Origin: Porphyrobacter sp.
GTDB lineage: Bacteria; Pseudomonadota; Alphaproteobacteria; Sphingomonadales; Sphingomonadaceae
Assembly (NCBI GenBank): GCA_027533455.1
Contig: JAPZUC010000001.1
Location: 1-64,000 of the forward strand
Length of the DNA: 64,000 nucleotides
Direction of reading: 5' to 3'
Made by a program: the position numbers and the translations under genes. The notes beneath the pieces were generated by a model. It had not been told where the DNA came from. It ran no database searches and worked only from the letters and a program-made list of their open reading frames with translations. This document shows positions 25,097-33,577 of this stretch, piece after piece (positions within the stretch are counted from its first letter, which is position 1; every line of letters starts with the position of its first letter).

Positions 25097-26100
25097 TGCT
25101 TACGCCCGAACTCACTCGCTTACTGTCTCTTCTCGCCGTGTTTCTTTCCGTGGCGGTCGCCGGCTACGTCATTCTGAGAGTGACGGCCAGCAGGCAGGCG
25201 CACAGCCGTGCCGTCAACAAGCGTATCGCGATGATCGCCAGCGGCACCACGCGGGAAGATGTCTTCACGATCCTGCGTCGCAACGACTGGTTGAACGCGG
25301 AGCAGAACGGCGGTCCGTTCAACCAGTTGCTGCGGTCGGTACGCAGGCAGGTGGTCATGTCGGGGCTAGACGTCAGCTTCGAGCGCCTGTGCTTCGGCAT
25401 CACGATCGCTTGCATCACGCTTTTGGTCCTGATCCTTTTGTCAGCCGTATCGGGCGGTTTTGCGCTTGGCGCAGGCATCTGGATATTCGCGATCCTTTCG
25501 TCTGCAGGGCTGTCGGTCGGACTGCCACTCGCGTTCATCAGTGCCGCGGCAGAGCGGCGGCGCAAGAAGCTTCAGGCACAATTCCCGGAGGCGCTCGACG
25601 TGTTCGTGCGTTCGCTGCGCGCGGGGCATCCGGTCACGGGGGCGCTTGAACTCCTGACCCGCGAGATGGAGGATCCAATCGGCTCCGAATTCGGGCTTAT
25701 CTCGGACGAGATTTCCTATGGTGCCGAACTGCGCCAGGCCATGAGCGACATGGCCGAGCGCTGGGATATTGAAGATCTGCGCATCTTCGTCGTCACCCTT
25801 TCGATCCAGGCAGAAACGGGCGGGAATCTGGCCGAGGTCGTCGAAAATCTCGCCCGGGTGATCCGCGACAGGGCCAGCCTTTTGCTGAAAGTGCGCGCGC
25901 TTTCTTCCGAAGGCCGCATGACAGGCATCATGCTGAGCATCCTGCCGTTGTTCGCGTTGGGTACGATCCTTCTCGGCAACCCCGGCTTCTATTTCGACGT
26001 CGCCGGGCACCCCATTTTCTACATCGGGTTCCCGCTCACTTTCCTTTGGTACCTCATCGGCATTGCCATGATCAGGTCCATGGTCAATTTGAAGGTGTGA
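25096..26100 (+). CDS. tadB: Tad pilus inner-membrane protein TadB
   Basis: The 334-residue protein has an N-terminal helix, a pair of helices near residues 95-150, the cytoplasmic GspF-like domain (AQFPEALDVFVRSLRAGHPVTGALELLTREM) and two C-terminal helices. It forms the membrane platform with TadC. The ATG overlaps the cpaF stop (TGATG). Confidence 0.95.
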   Translation: MLTPELTRLLSLLAVFLSVAVAGYVILRVTASRQAHSRAVNKRIAMIASGTTREDVFTILRRNDWLNAEQNGGPFNQLLRSVRRQVVMSGLDVSFERLCFGITIACITLLVLILLSAVSGGFALGAGIWIFAILSSAGLSVGLPLAFISAAAERRRKKLQAQFPEALDVFVRSLRAGHPVTGALELLTREMEDPIGSEFGLISDEISYGAELRQAMSDMAERWDIEDLRIFVVTLSIQAETGGNLAEVVENLARVIRDRASLLLKVRALSSEGRMTGIMLSILPLFALGTILLGNPGFYFDVAGHPIFYIGFPLTFLWYLIGIAMIRSMVNLKV

Positions 26101-26101
26101 G

Positions 26102-27058
26102 ATGATCAATCTGCTCCTCACCAATCCAGTGTTGCGGATGATAGTACTCCTCGTCCTGTTCGCACTGTTCACCTTCGCTTTCTCGCGCTTCCTGCAATTC
26201 GCGCTCGCGCGTCTCGATCTGCGACGACAGGTCAGAGATATCGGCACGCAAATCCGGGCCCTTAAAACGGCTAACGGCTCGATCCAGAACCGCGATGAAT
26301 CGGCTTGGGCGCAACTTGCGCAGGCGCTGGAAAAGGCCGGGTTGAACCTTGTCGACACGAAGGGCGACAAACTCCACGAGCGGATGTTTGCTGCCGGCTT
26401 TCGTGAACCCTCGGCCCCGAAGATTTTCACCATGGTCCGTCTCGGCATGGTGTTCATCTTGCCGGGCACGTACCTGCTCCTTACTGCTCTTTCGGGCGAG
26501 GAAGCCTCGCTGCTTGAACTTTACGCGATCAGTTCGGGTCTCGCGGCTCTCGGGCTCTACATTCCCAATCTGTTCGTTCAGGCTCGCATCGACAGGCGGC
26601 AAGAGGCCATTGAACTCGGCTTTCCTGACTGCCTCGACCTGATGCTGGTGTGCGTTGAAGCAGGCCTTGGTCTTGAATCCGCCATGAACCGCGTGGGGCG
26701 CGAGATGATGCGATCACACCCAGAGATCGCAGAACTGCTCTCCACGACCACGCTACAGATGCGCGCCGGTGCCCCGCGCGAGGAAGCTCTCCGGACGCTG
26801 GGCACGCTCAGCGGTGTGAACCATGTCCGCAGCTTTGCGGCTTTGCTGATCCAGTCGGACAGGATGGGCACCAGTCTTGGTGACTCATTACGGATTTACT
26901 CGACCGAAATGCGCGAGAAGCGCCGCATGCGGGCCGAAGAGAAGGCACACCGCATTCCCGTTCTCATCTCGATTCCTCTGGTGGTGTTCATGCTGCCGGT
27001 CATGATCAGCGTGCTGATGCTCCCAGGTGCCATTCGCATCATGCAGGCGTTTTCTTAG
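26102..27058 (+). CDS. tadC: Tad pilus inner-membrane protein TadC
   Basis: The 318-residue GspF-family protein has an N-terminal helix, helices around residues 110-160, the core FPDCLDLMLVCVEAGLGLESAMNRVGREM, and a final helix pair ending LPVMISVLMLPGAIRI. It pairs with TadB. It starts one base after the tadB stop. Confidence 0.95.
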   Translation: MINLLLTNPVLRMIVLLVLFALFTFAFSRFLQFALARLDLRRQVRDIGTQIRALKTANGSIQNRDESAWAQLAQALEKAGLNLVDTKGDKLHERMFAAGFREPSAPKIFTMVRLGMVFILPGTYLLLTALSGEEASLLELYAISSGLAALGLYIPNLFVQARIDRRQEAIELGFPDCLDLMLVCVEAGLGLESAMNRVGREMMRSHPEIAELLSTTTLQMRAGAPREEALRTLGTLSGVNHVRSFAALLIQSDRMGTSLGDSLRIYSTEMREKRRMRAEEKAHRIPVLISIPLVVFMLPVMISVLMLPGAIRIMQAFS

Positions 27059-27072
27059 GAGGTTACGTAACC

Positions 27073-27807
27073 ATGCGGTCTCTCCCCAAAATCCTTGTGC
27101 TCGCTGTCGCAATGACGGCGTTGTCGGGTTGCCAGTCCTTCCCGCTGACAAGCTGGATGTTCAAACGGTCGGATCGCGGCGCACCCGTTACCGCCCCGAA
27201 CGATGGCAGCCGCTCGCTTGCCGAGGGGCGCGCTGCACTCGAGGACGGAAAGCTTGTTGCAGCCATCGGGCCGCTGCGGGCCGCGCTTCTCGACCCTGCG
27301 ACGCGTGCTCCCGCGAGCAATGCGCTCGGCGTGGCCTATGCGCAGCTCGGGCGAGAAGACCTGGCCGAGCAATACTTCAAGTCTGCCATAGCTGCTGACC
27401 CGAGCGACAATCGCTTCGTCGCCAATCTTCTGCGGCTCCAGCACACCGTGCTGGCCCGCAAGGCGCAGTCGGATGCGGCGCGCCTCGTCGCTCAGCAAGG
27501 AGAAGCAACGCCAGGCGCAGCCGGGTTCATCGCTGAAAAGCCCGACCCGCGCGCCGAACGCTCGCGCATGGCCGGCAATGTCGAGCGGCGCTCGCGCGGT
27601 GAAGTTTTCATCACATCCGCCACAACCCCGGCCGTGCCGACCGCAACGGTCGCATACGCTGCCCAGCCGAATGCCGCCAAGGCGCCCGCGGCTGCCGTGA
27701 AGGCCGCAGAGGCTGCGCCCACAGCGACACCGGCGGCACCCAAGGCGCGCCTTGTCGATAATCCGTTTGGCGTCCAGCCTTCCGCTGCTGCGGGAGAGCC
27801 GCGCTGA
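27073..27807 (+). CDS. tadD: TadD-like TPR lipoprotein
   Basis: The 244-residue protein has a lipoprotein signal with LSGC (about residues 17-20) and TPR-like repeats (EGRAALEDGKLVAAIGPLRAAL, NALGVAYAQLGREDLAEQYFKSAI). The C-terminal third is Ala/Pro-rich low complexity. TadD is needed for Flp secretin stability in some species. A GGAGG lies upstream. Confidence 0.85.
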   Translation: MRSLPKILVLAVAMTALSGCQSFPLTSWMFKRSDRGAPVTAPNDGSRSLAEGRAALEDGKLVAAIGPLRAALLDPATRAPASNALGVAYAQLGREDLAEQYFKSAIAADPSDNRFVANLLRLQHTVLARKAQSDAARLVAQQGEATPGAAGFIAEKPDPRAERSRMAGNVERRSRGEVFITSATTPAVPTATVAYAAQPNAAKAPAAAVKAAEAAPTATPAAPKARLVDNPFGVQPSAAAGEPR

Positions 27808-28304
27808 TGGACAGCGCGAATTTTCCTGTTTTTGCCAATCTGGTGCTGGCGGCGCAGTGTTGCATCGCGGCCTATATGGATTTCCGACACCGCCAGCTTC
27901 CCAACTTCCTGTGCCTGTCGGTGTTCGGCACCGGGATCGTGGCAGGACTAGTCACGCATGACATCACGTGGGTCGGACTGAGCCTTGCGCATGCCGTTCT
28001 GGCTCTGCTGGTAGGTATCGCACTTTTTGCAGGTGCGGTGATCGGCGGCGGGGATGCCAAGTTCTATGCCGCATTAGCCGTATGGCTGCCGCTCAAATAT
28101 GGTTTTCTGATGCTCGGCGCGGTCGCCGTGTTTGGCTTCATCCTCGCACTTGCGTGGTTTCCGCTGCGGGCTCGCATCGCGGCCATGGCCCCCGATCCGG
28201 CCACCGCCAAGGAGTTCAGGAAGGTCCCGTTCGGCCTTGCGATCGCCGCGGGCGGCTGGTTCACTTACTTCGTTTCCACAGGCCTGTGGGGTCTTCAATT
28301 ATGA
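27807..28304 (+). CDS. cpaA: Prepilin peptidase CpaA/TadV
   Basis: The 165-residue polytopic protein is an A24-type aspartyl prepilin peptidase lacking the methyltransferase domain. Catalytic Asp residues are in AYMDFRHRQLPNF (about residue 22) and GGGDAKFYAAL (the GxGD motif, about 76). It should process the Flp and TadE-like pseudopilins encoded here. ATG overlaps the tadD stop (TGATG); its stop overlaps the next ATG. Confidence 0.93.
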   Translation: MDSANFPVFANLVLAAQCCIAAYMDFRHRQLPNFLCLSVFGTGIVAGLVTHDITWVGLSLAHAVLALLVGIALFAGAVIGGGDAKFYAALAVWLPLKYGFLMLGAVAVFGFILALAWFPLRARIAAMAPDPATAKEFRKVPFGLAIAAGGWFTYFVSTGLWGLQL

Positions 28305-29575
28305 TGTACGATCAAAAACTGACCCGGCCCACCTTCCTACGCAAGCTCGGTCATGGCTTTTTGCGGTTGAAGCAGGACACCAGCGCTGCCACCGCTGCGC
28401 TTTTCGCGATCCTGCTGCCGATCCTGATCGGTTTTGGTGCCCTTGCGATCGATGTCGGCGTATGGTCGATGAAGAGCCGCCAAGCGCAGGGCGCTGCCGA
28501 CCAGGCGGCCTATTCGGCTGCAGTAGCAAGTAGTGCAGGCACTAATGCAATCATTGAAGGTCGCGCGATTGCTGCAAGCATGGGGTTCAAGGATGGCGTG
28601 GGAGGTGTGACCGTTAGTGTTGACAACCCTCCCACAAGTGGCGCCTTTTCCGGGGTCACCACGTATTGGCAGGTAACTATTCGGCAGCCGCAATATCTTG
28701 GTCTAGCTGCGTTGTTTACCGCAGGTGCACCGGCAGTCGTTGCCCGGGCCGTTGCCGGCTCAGGCCGCGGAAATGCCTGCGTCATTGGCCTGAACACAAC
28801 GGGTAGTGCAGTTACTTTCATCAATAACACAAGTTTTTATCAAGCGGAGTGCGGGCTGTACTCCAACTCTAACATAGACCTGAGAAACGGCGTCACCGTC
28901 TCTAGCGGGCTCTATGCCGGAGACTCGATAATACTAGGCAATACTACTCAGATCACAGGATCGATGGCTACTGATCAGCCCCTTTTTATCGATCCTTATC
29001 TGGGCACTTCGGGTGTAACACCGACCACGATGCCTTGTATTAGGTCAGCAATCACTAATGGTGGGACTTACTTGCCCGGAAGATACTGCGCCGGGCTTAA
29101 TCTGAAGGACAACGCCAAAAATACCGTAGTGAACTTACAGCCCGGAGTTTATTATTTTCAGAAGGAATTCAAAGTCGGTAATGGTTTCACGTTCCGCGGA
29201 ACTGATGTTACCATAATTCTTGACTTCCCAAATACTCCTGGAGCCCCGGGGCAGGTGGACTTTCAAATCGGACAATATAATGTTTTCGATATAACTGCAC
29301 CGACCTCTGGGCCGTTTAGTGGCATTGCGCTCCTGAATACAACATCTGTTAACGGCTCCCTCTATAAATTTGGTATTAACAATACTGTTTCGATACAGGG
29401 CGCGTTATATTTTCCGAATTCGACGCTAGATATGAACAATAATCTTGATGCTAATCGCTGTACACAGATGGTCGCGTTGAACGTTGAGCTTTCAAACAAT
29501 GCAACCACGAAAGCCGATTGCCCAGGTTCGGGGATCAAGGGAGTCGGTGGCGGCAAGATAGTGCTGGTGGAGTGA
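28301..29575 (+). CDS. tadG: TadG-like protein with unusual beta-rich passenger region
   Basis: The 424-residue protein has a TadE/G-like N-terminus (AALFAILLPILIGFGALAIDVGVW, about residues 29-52) followed by QAQGAADQAAYSAA. The long C-terminal part lacks the vWA domain typical of TadG; it is Asn/Thr/Gly-rich with repeated short strands (VNLQPGVYYF, IALLNTTSVNG) that suggest a beta-helix. Its DNA from about 28590 is clearly AT-richer than the rest of the operon: 29341-29400 has 22 G+C of 60. That points to transfer or diversification. Confidence 0.72.
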   Translation: MMYDQKLTRPTFLRKLGHGFLRLKQDTSAATAALFAILLPILIGFGALAIDVGVWSMKSRQAQGAADQAAYSAAVASSAGTNAIIEGRAIAASMGFKDGVGGVTVSVDNPPTSGAFSGVTTYWQVTIRQPQYLGLAALFTAGAPAVVARAVAGSGRGNACVIGLNTTGSAVTFINNTSFYQAECGLYSNSNIDLRNGVTVSSGLYAGDSIILGNTTQITGSMATDQPLFIDPYLGTSGVTPTTMPCIRSAITNGGTYLPGRYCAGLNLKDNAKNTVVNLQPGVYYFQKEFKVGNGFTFRGTDVTIILDFPNTPGAPGQVDFQIGQYNVFDITAPTSGPFSGIALLNTTSVNGSLYKFGINNTVSIQGALYFPNSTLDMNNNLDANRCTQMVALNVELSNNATTKADCPGSGIKGVGGGKIVLVE

Positions 29576-29580
29576 AATTC

Positions 29581-30036
29581 ATGAGGCACTACAATGTCTT
29601 TCGCCATCTCCTCAACTCTCAATCCGGCGCCAGCGCGGCCGAATTCGCATTAATCGTGCCCCTTATTGTTCTGTTGATCACTGCCGCGATTGATTTCGGC
29701 GGCCTAATCTACACCCGGCTCCAGGTCGCATCGGCCACCCATGCGGGCGCCAGTTTTGCGTCAACACAAGCGTTCGACGTGGCCGCCATCACCACAGCCA
29801 TAGCCGGAGGCGCATCGATCGCGGTGACGGCTGCAACGCCGCTACAGACCTGCGGCTGTCCCAATGCGAGCACAGGGATAGCGTTGGCAACCTGCGGCGA
29901 CACCTGCACTGCGGGTGGGGCCGCCGGCAAATATGTCACCGTCAGCGCCAGCATGAACTACTCCCTCATTTATCCGTGGCCGGGTTTGTCCAACCCGGTG
30001 AGTATTTCATCAACAGCCACCGTGAGGATCCCGTGA
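29581..30036 (+). CDS. tadE: TadE-like pseudopilin
   Basis: The 151-residue protein has a prepilin-like leader (NSQSG then ASAAEFALIVPLIVLL) with Glu at +5, so it should be processed by CpaA, and then a secreted domain with two cysteine pairs (CGCPN, CGDTC). TadE is a minor pseudopilin of the Tad system. ATG 29581 matches family starts. It overlaps the next gene by four bases. Confidence 0.88.
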   Translation: MRHYNVFRHLLNSQSGASAAEFALIVPLIVLLITAAIDFGGLIYTRLQVASATHAGASFASTQAFDVAAITTAIAGGASIAVTAATPLQTCGCPNASTGIALATCGDTCTAGGAAGKYVTVSASMNYSLIYPWPGLSNPVSISSTATVRIP

Positions 30037-30443
30037 ATAGGCTCGTGCGCGAAGGCATGAAGACTGTTGTTTCCGACAGAAGGGGCGCAACGGCGGCCGA
30101 ATTTGCGCTGGTGGTCCCAATCTTCATATCGATGGTTTTCGGATCGATTGAACTCGGCCGCTTCATGTGGCTCAGAAACAGCATTCAAACGGCGGCCGAA
30201 TCGGCGGCACGCTGCTCGGCTTTGAAAAGCGCCTCTTGCGCAACGGCTTCTGCAACACAGGCTTTTGCCGCTCAGGCTGCGATGGGCGCAAGCGTACCCG
30301 CTGCCTCCTTCACGGTGACAGATGAAGCCTGTGGAAGGGTCGTGACAGCGTCTTACGTCTTTACCCCGATTACGCCGCTGGTGCCTCTAAACGCCACCAT
30401 CAACGCGAGGGCTTGCCGGGCGTTGAAGCCGGGGCCTAGCTGA
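30033..30443 (+). CDS. TadE/TadF-like pseudopilin, second
   Basis: The 136-residue protein begins at a GTG overlapping the tadE stop (GTGA). It has the leader DRRG then ATAAEFALVVPIFISMVFG, again with Glu at +5, and cysteines at about residues 63, 69 and 99. It is the last gene of the tad operon. ATG 30057 is a possible alternative start. Confidence 0.85.
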   Translation: MNRLVREGMKTVVSDRRGATAAEFALVVPIFISMVFGSIELGRFMWLRNSIQTAAESAARCSALKSASCATASATQAFAAQAAMGASVPAASFTVTDEACGRVVTASYVFTPITPLVPLNATINARACRALKPGPS

Positions 30444-30489
30444 TCAGGCTCCACGCCTCGGTTCTTGCTGCCGGAACTGGGCGAAGGCC

Positions 30490-31095
30490 TCAGCCGACAA
30501 TCCTGAAGGAATCGTCTTCGGGGGAGTAGCGCAGGTCAATCCCGGCCTCTCTCAAGTCGCGCAAGCTCACTAGGCCGTTGCCCAGTCTGCGCGCAAGCGT
30601 CGCCTCGCCTGCGAAATCGGGCCCTGCCAATAGCGACTTCAATTCGCTACCTTGGACGAGCATTTCGCCGTCTGGCAAGACCACGATCTGGATCCGCCCT
30701 GCCAGCTTGCTGCCCGCGTAAAGATCTTTCGCGATGCGGACTGCTCCTGCAGGAGCGCGGCTGTCATTGGTATTAGCGCGGGCCAATTGCGTGCGCGCGA
30801 AGTCACTATCGAGAGCGTCGTTGCCGGCGGCAGGCATCGGGACGAAATCATCATCCGCCCTCACGGCGCTCTTTGCAGCATGGCGCGACAATGCGGGATC
30901 GGCAGGGGTGCCTACACCATCAGTCGCACCCGCGTGGCCGAGAGGATCCTGCGAGAACTCTACCTTGGTAACAGGCGCGCCAGATGCCGGAGGGAGTGTG
31001 ACGTGCGGAGACATCACGATTAGGGTCGTCGAGAGGAGCAGGGTGAAGGCAATCACCACCGCTGCGGCACTAAGGTCGCGGTAATGATGATCCAT
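30490..31095 (-). CDS. Single-pass membrane protein of unknown family, copy A
   Basis: The 201-residue protein has an N-terminal membrane helix (AAAVVIAFTLLLSTTLIVM), a low-complexity periplasmic linker and a C-terminal domain (about residues 118-201) with LYAGSKLAGRIQIVVLPDGE and a terminal GIDLRYSPEDDSFRI. The same domain ends the protein at 45074-45727 (YAGARLIGDMEI, GIDLRYAPSEDVIRI). I do not recognise it. It is convergent to the tad operon and may work at the envelope with Tad pili. Confidence 0.7.
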   Translation of the reverse strand: MDHHYRDLSAAAVVIAFTLLLSTTLIVMSPHVTLPPASGAPVTKVEFSQDPLGHAGATDGVGTPADPALSRHAAKSAVRADDDFVPMPAAGNDALDSDFARTQLARANTNDSRAPAGAVRIAKDLYAGSKLAGRIQIVVLPDGEMLVQGSELKSLLAGPDFAGEATLARRLGNGLVSLRDLREAGIDLRYSPEDDSFRIVG

Positions 31096-31265
31096 GTCGC
31101 CCCTCTATGCCGCACCCGTTGCGAGCGGCGCGACGCCTGCAAGACCTATCGCAACCCTGATCGAAGGCAAACACACTTCTGCATGAGGGCAGGAGGATTT
31201 GCGCAGGCTGCGGTAGATCGGCGCGTAGCAACTCCAGGGGGATACACGACGGAACCGAAGCCCCC

Positions 31266-32447
31266 CTATGCGTTCAGATTTCGCTCTTCCGAAACGCCCT
31301 GCGAATGCACCGCCTTTCCGGACGGGTGGCCAAGGCGGTAGATCATCACCGCCATGCCGATGCAGACGAGCGGTGTGGGATTGATCGACAAGGGCAAGGC
31401 CATGGCTCGGCACACCAATGGTGAGAGGTACAGGCCGACAAGGACTGGCCGGGACCAGGCGCCTTTGAAGTGCTGTACTAGCCACAAGACCGGCACCACA
31501 AGAAAGGGCAGATCGTAGCTGAACAGATAGGGCGTGGCGAGCGGAGTGAGTGCAAAGAGCAGTGCCATCTTGGCATCGACCGGCGCTTTCGAAGACCAGA
31601 ACTTCCAGACTGTCAGGATCGATCCCGCCGTTGCGGCAATCTGCGCGAAGGCAGCCACTACCGGCGTCCCCCAGGCCATGAACATGGCATAGATGGTCAC
31701 CTGGCGGAGGAAAAACACATCGTCGGCGATGTCCATGAGAGTTTTGCTGACTCCCCATGATGAAGGGTAAGCCAACCACACATCGGACCCGAAAAGCCCC
31801 CACGACACAAGTGCGATCACAAGGATGGACAGGGTGGCACCGAAGATGGCGGACCACATTCTTGCGCCCAGCAACGCAAACGGAATGAGCACCGCCAAGT
31901 GGGGCTTTATGACGAGAAGTCCGATGCATAGCCCCGCCCGGAAAGGCCTGTCGCGCAGCTGAGCGGCAATCAGGGCCTGAAACGCACTGGTCAGGAAACC
32001 GGTCTGCGCATGCCAGGCGGCAATCAATGCGCCCGGGAAGCCGGCGATGGGCCAGGCCAACGACGGGAACAGCCGCCGGGTCGCAAGAAACCACAGCGCG
32101 AAGGTCGTGATCGACCATGCGATCCAAGATGCCGGATAGCTCAGGTAACCGAGCGGCCAGATCGCGAGGAGAAAGGGCGGCGGATGGACAAAGGGAACGA
32201 TACCGGAAGGATCGACTGTCGCCTGAACGGCTCCGAGGGCGGTCGGATCATAGATCCTCGCCCCTGCCCCGTCCGCAAGCATCACAGCCGCAGACCAGAA
32301 TGCGATGAAGTCCGAACCGCCCGGCTTCATGGCCTCCCCAAACATCCACCACAAGCTCGCGATCGAGCAGATCGCGAGGATTGCAGAATACCCCCTGACG
32401 CGGCTGCGACCGAGCCACGTCAGTCTGAGAAAATCGGTCCCACCCAT
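31266..32447 (-). CDS. GT87/DUF2029-like polytopic membrane mannosyltransferase family
   Basis: The 393-residue protein has about ten hydrophobic helices and the DUF2029 features GGSDFIAFWSAAVMLADG with a periplasmic-loop Asp, ARIYDPTAL, and FVHPPPFLLAIWPLG. GT87 enzymes use polyprenyl-linked sugars to glycosylate envelope glycans. The donor and acceptor are unknown. ATG 32447 (MGGTDFLRL) is preferred over an upstream ATG at 32480. Confidence 0.78.
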   Translation of the reverse strand: MGGTDFLRLTWLGRSRVRGYSAILAICSIASLWWMFGEAMKPGGSDFIAFWSAAVMLADGAGARIYDPTALGAVQATVDPSGIVPFVHPPPFLLAIWPLGYLSYPASWIAWSITTFALWFLATRRLFPSLAWPIAGFPGALIAAWHAQTGFLTSAFQALIAAQLRDRPFRAGLCIGLLVIKPHLAVLIPFALLGARMWSAIFGATLSILVIALVSWGLFGSDVWLAYPSSWGVSKTLMDIADDVFFLRQVTIYAMFMAWGTPVVAAFAQIAATAGSILTVWKFWSSKAPVDAKMALLFALTPLATPYLFSYDLPFLVVPVLWLVQHFKGAWSRPVLVGLYLSPLVCRAMALPLSINPTPLVCIGMAVMIYRLGHPSGKAVHSQGVSEERNLNA

Positions 32448-32604
32448 ATCCCGATCATGCGCAAGCAGTAGTGCGAACACAAGCGGCCCGACTAGTTAGC
32501 TGACAGATAACCCAATTCGTCCAAATTAACCAATTCAGGTTACTTCGCTTTAACGTTTTGGCTCGGAGTGTGCGGCCCTCGTTCCGAGCCAGGAGTTGCA
32601 CGTC

Positions 32605-33312
32605 ATGGCCATCAAGGCCCATCTCGATCAAGCCGTCGCCGCCCCTGCCGCCAATCCCGAACGCGAGCGCAGCAGCCCGCGCCGCGCCCTGAGGCTGGAG
32701 ACCAGCGGCTTCTTCGCGGATGCCGGGCCAGACGGGGTCGAAGCGAATGTCACGATACACAACATATCGGCCGCCGGCCTGTTGCTCGAAACCGGCCTCA
32801 CTCTGGCCGAGGGCGAACAACTCGCTCTCGATCTTCCCGAAGCGGGGCCGGTCTTCGCGACGGTCGTGTGGCATAGCGAGCGGCTTTATGGCTGCGCCTT
32901 TGCCGAACCGCTCGGCCGGTCGGCGCTCGCGGCAGCACAGCTGCAAGGCTTTGCCCCCGGCGTTCCGAACCGCCCTCAGGGCACGCCCCTAGGCCAGACC
33001 GGACAGGGCGCAGGCGAGGGCCTCGGCACAAGGCTCAACCGCTTGCGGCGCGAGGCGGGTCTTACTCTCGCCGATGTTGCTACGACGCTCGGGGTGAGCA
33101 AGCCGACTGTCTGGGCATGGGAGAAGGGCAAGGCCCGGCCCCTGCCCGAACGGCTCGAAGCCATCGCTGCCGCACTCGGTGTAGCGCCCGATCTGCTTAC
33201 CTGCGCCCCCGCCCCGCGCGAGATCAATGCGGTGATCGCCGAATGTCGCGCACGCATTGCCGAAGCATGCGGCACCGATCCGCAGGCGGTGCGGATCATG
33301 ATCGAGGTGTAA
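32605..33312 (+). CDS. PilZ-HTH fusion, putative c-di-GMP-responsive regulator
   Basis: The 235-residue protein joins an N-terminal PilZ domain to a C-terminal Cro/C1-type HTH (about residues 143-193: LTLADVATTLGVSKPTVWAW). Both PilZ signature motifs for c-di-GMP binding are intact: RxxxR at 26-30 (RRALR) and NxSxxG at 53-58 (NISAAG). It could therefore couple c-di-GMP to transcription. ATG 32605 is chosen because AGGAG lies nine bases upstream; an in-frame TTG abuts that site. It precedes a degenerate GGDEF gene. Confidence 0.85.
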   Translation: MAIKAHLDQAVAAPAANPERERSSPRRALRLETSGFFADAGPDGVEANVTIHNISAAGLLLETGLTLAEGEQLALDLPEAGPVFATVVWHSERLYGCAFAEPLGRSALAAAQLQGFAPGVPNRPQGTPLGQTGQGAGEGLGTRLNRLRREAGLTLADVATTLGVSKPTVWAWEKGKARPLPERLEAIAAALGVAPDLLTCAPAPREINAVIAECRARIAEACGTDPQAVRIMIEV

Positions 33313-33577
33313 TGAAGCGAAGTTCCCGGACTTAGTGCCGGTTCCTTATGCGCCCATTACGTATTGGATAGGCTGTCCCATTATAAAATTATGGTAAACT
33401 GAATAGATAGCTGATTCGTTTTTTAGTCTAGTAAATTTACATAGCTAACTAAGATATATTCCAGAAAAGGGAAAACAGGGGAAAGTTTTCTTTCATTCTG
33501 ACTTCGTTAGTTGCCAAGTAATTCTGACTAAGAGCGAGTTGGCGAATCTATCGTTGAACCGCTGGGGCACTGTCGGC
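33313..33577. other. AT-rich intergenic region before the GGDEF-like gene
   Basis: The 265 bases are markedly AT-rich compared with the flanks and contain no convincing gene. They may hold the promoter of the GGDEF-like gene and the terminator of the PilZ gene; I see no clear hairpin with a T run. Confidence 0.5.

Noticed and set aside
30433-30448. Weak stem-loop GCCT...AGGC near the end of the tad operon
   Set aside because: Only four pairs with no T run; it is too weak to call a terminator.
31105-32127. A 340-codon minus-strand frame across the GT87-like gene
   Set aside because: Cys/Arg-rich shadow translation; the overlapping frame has the membrane helices and family motifs.
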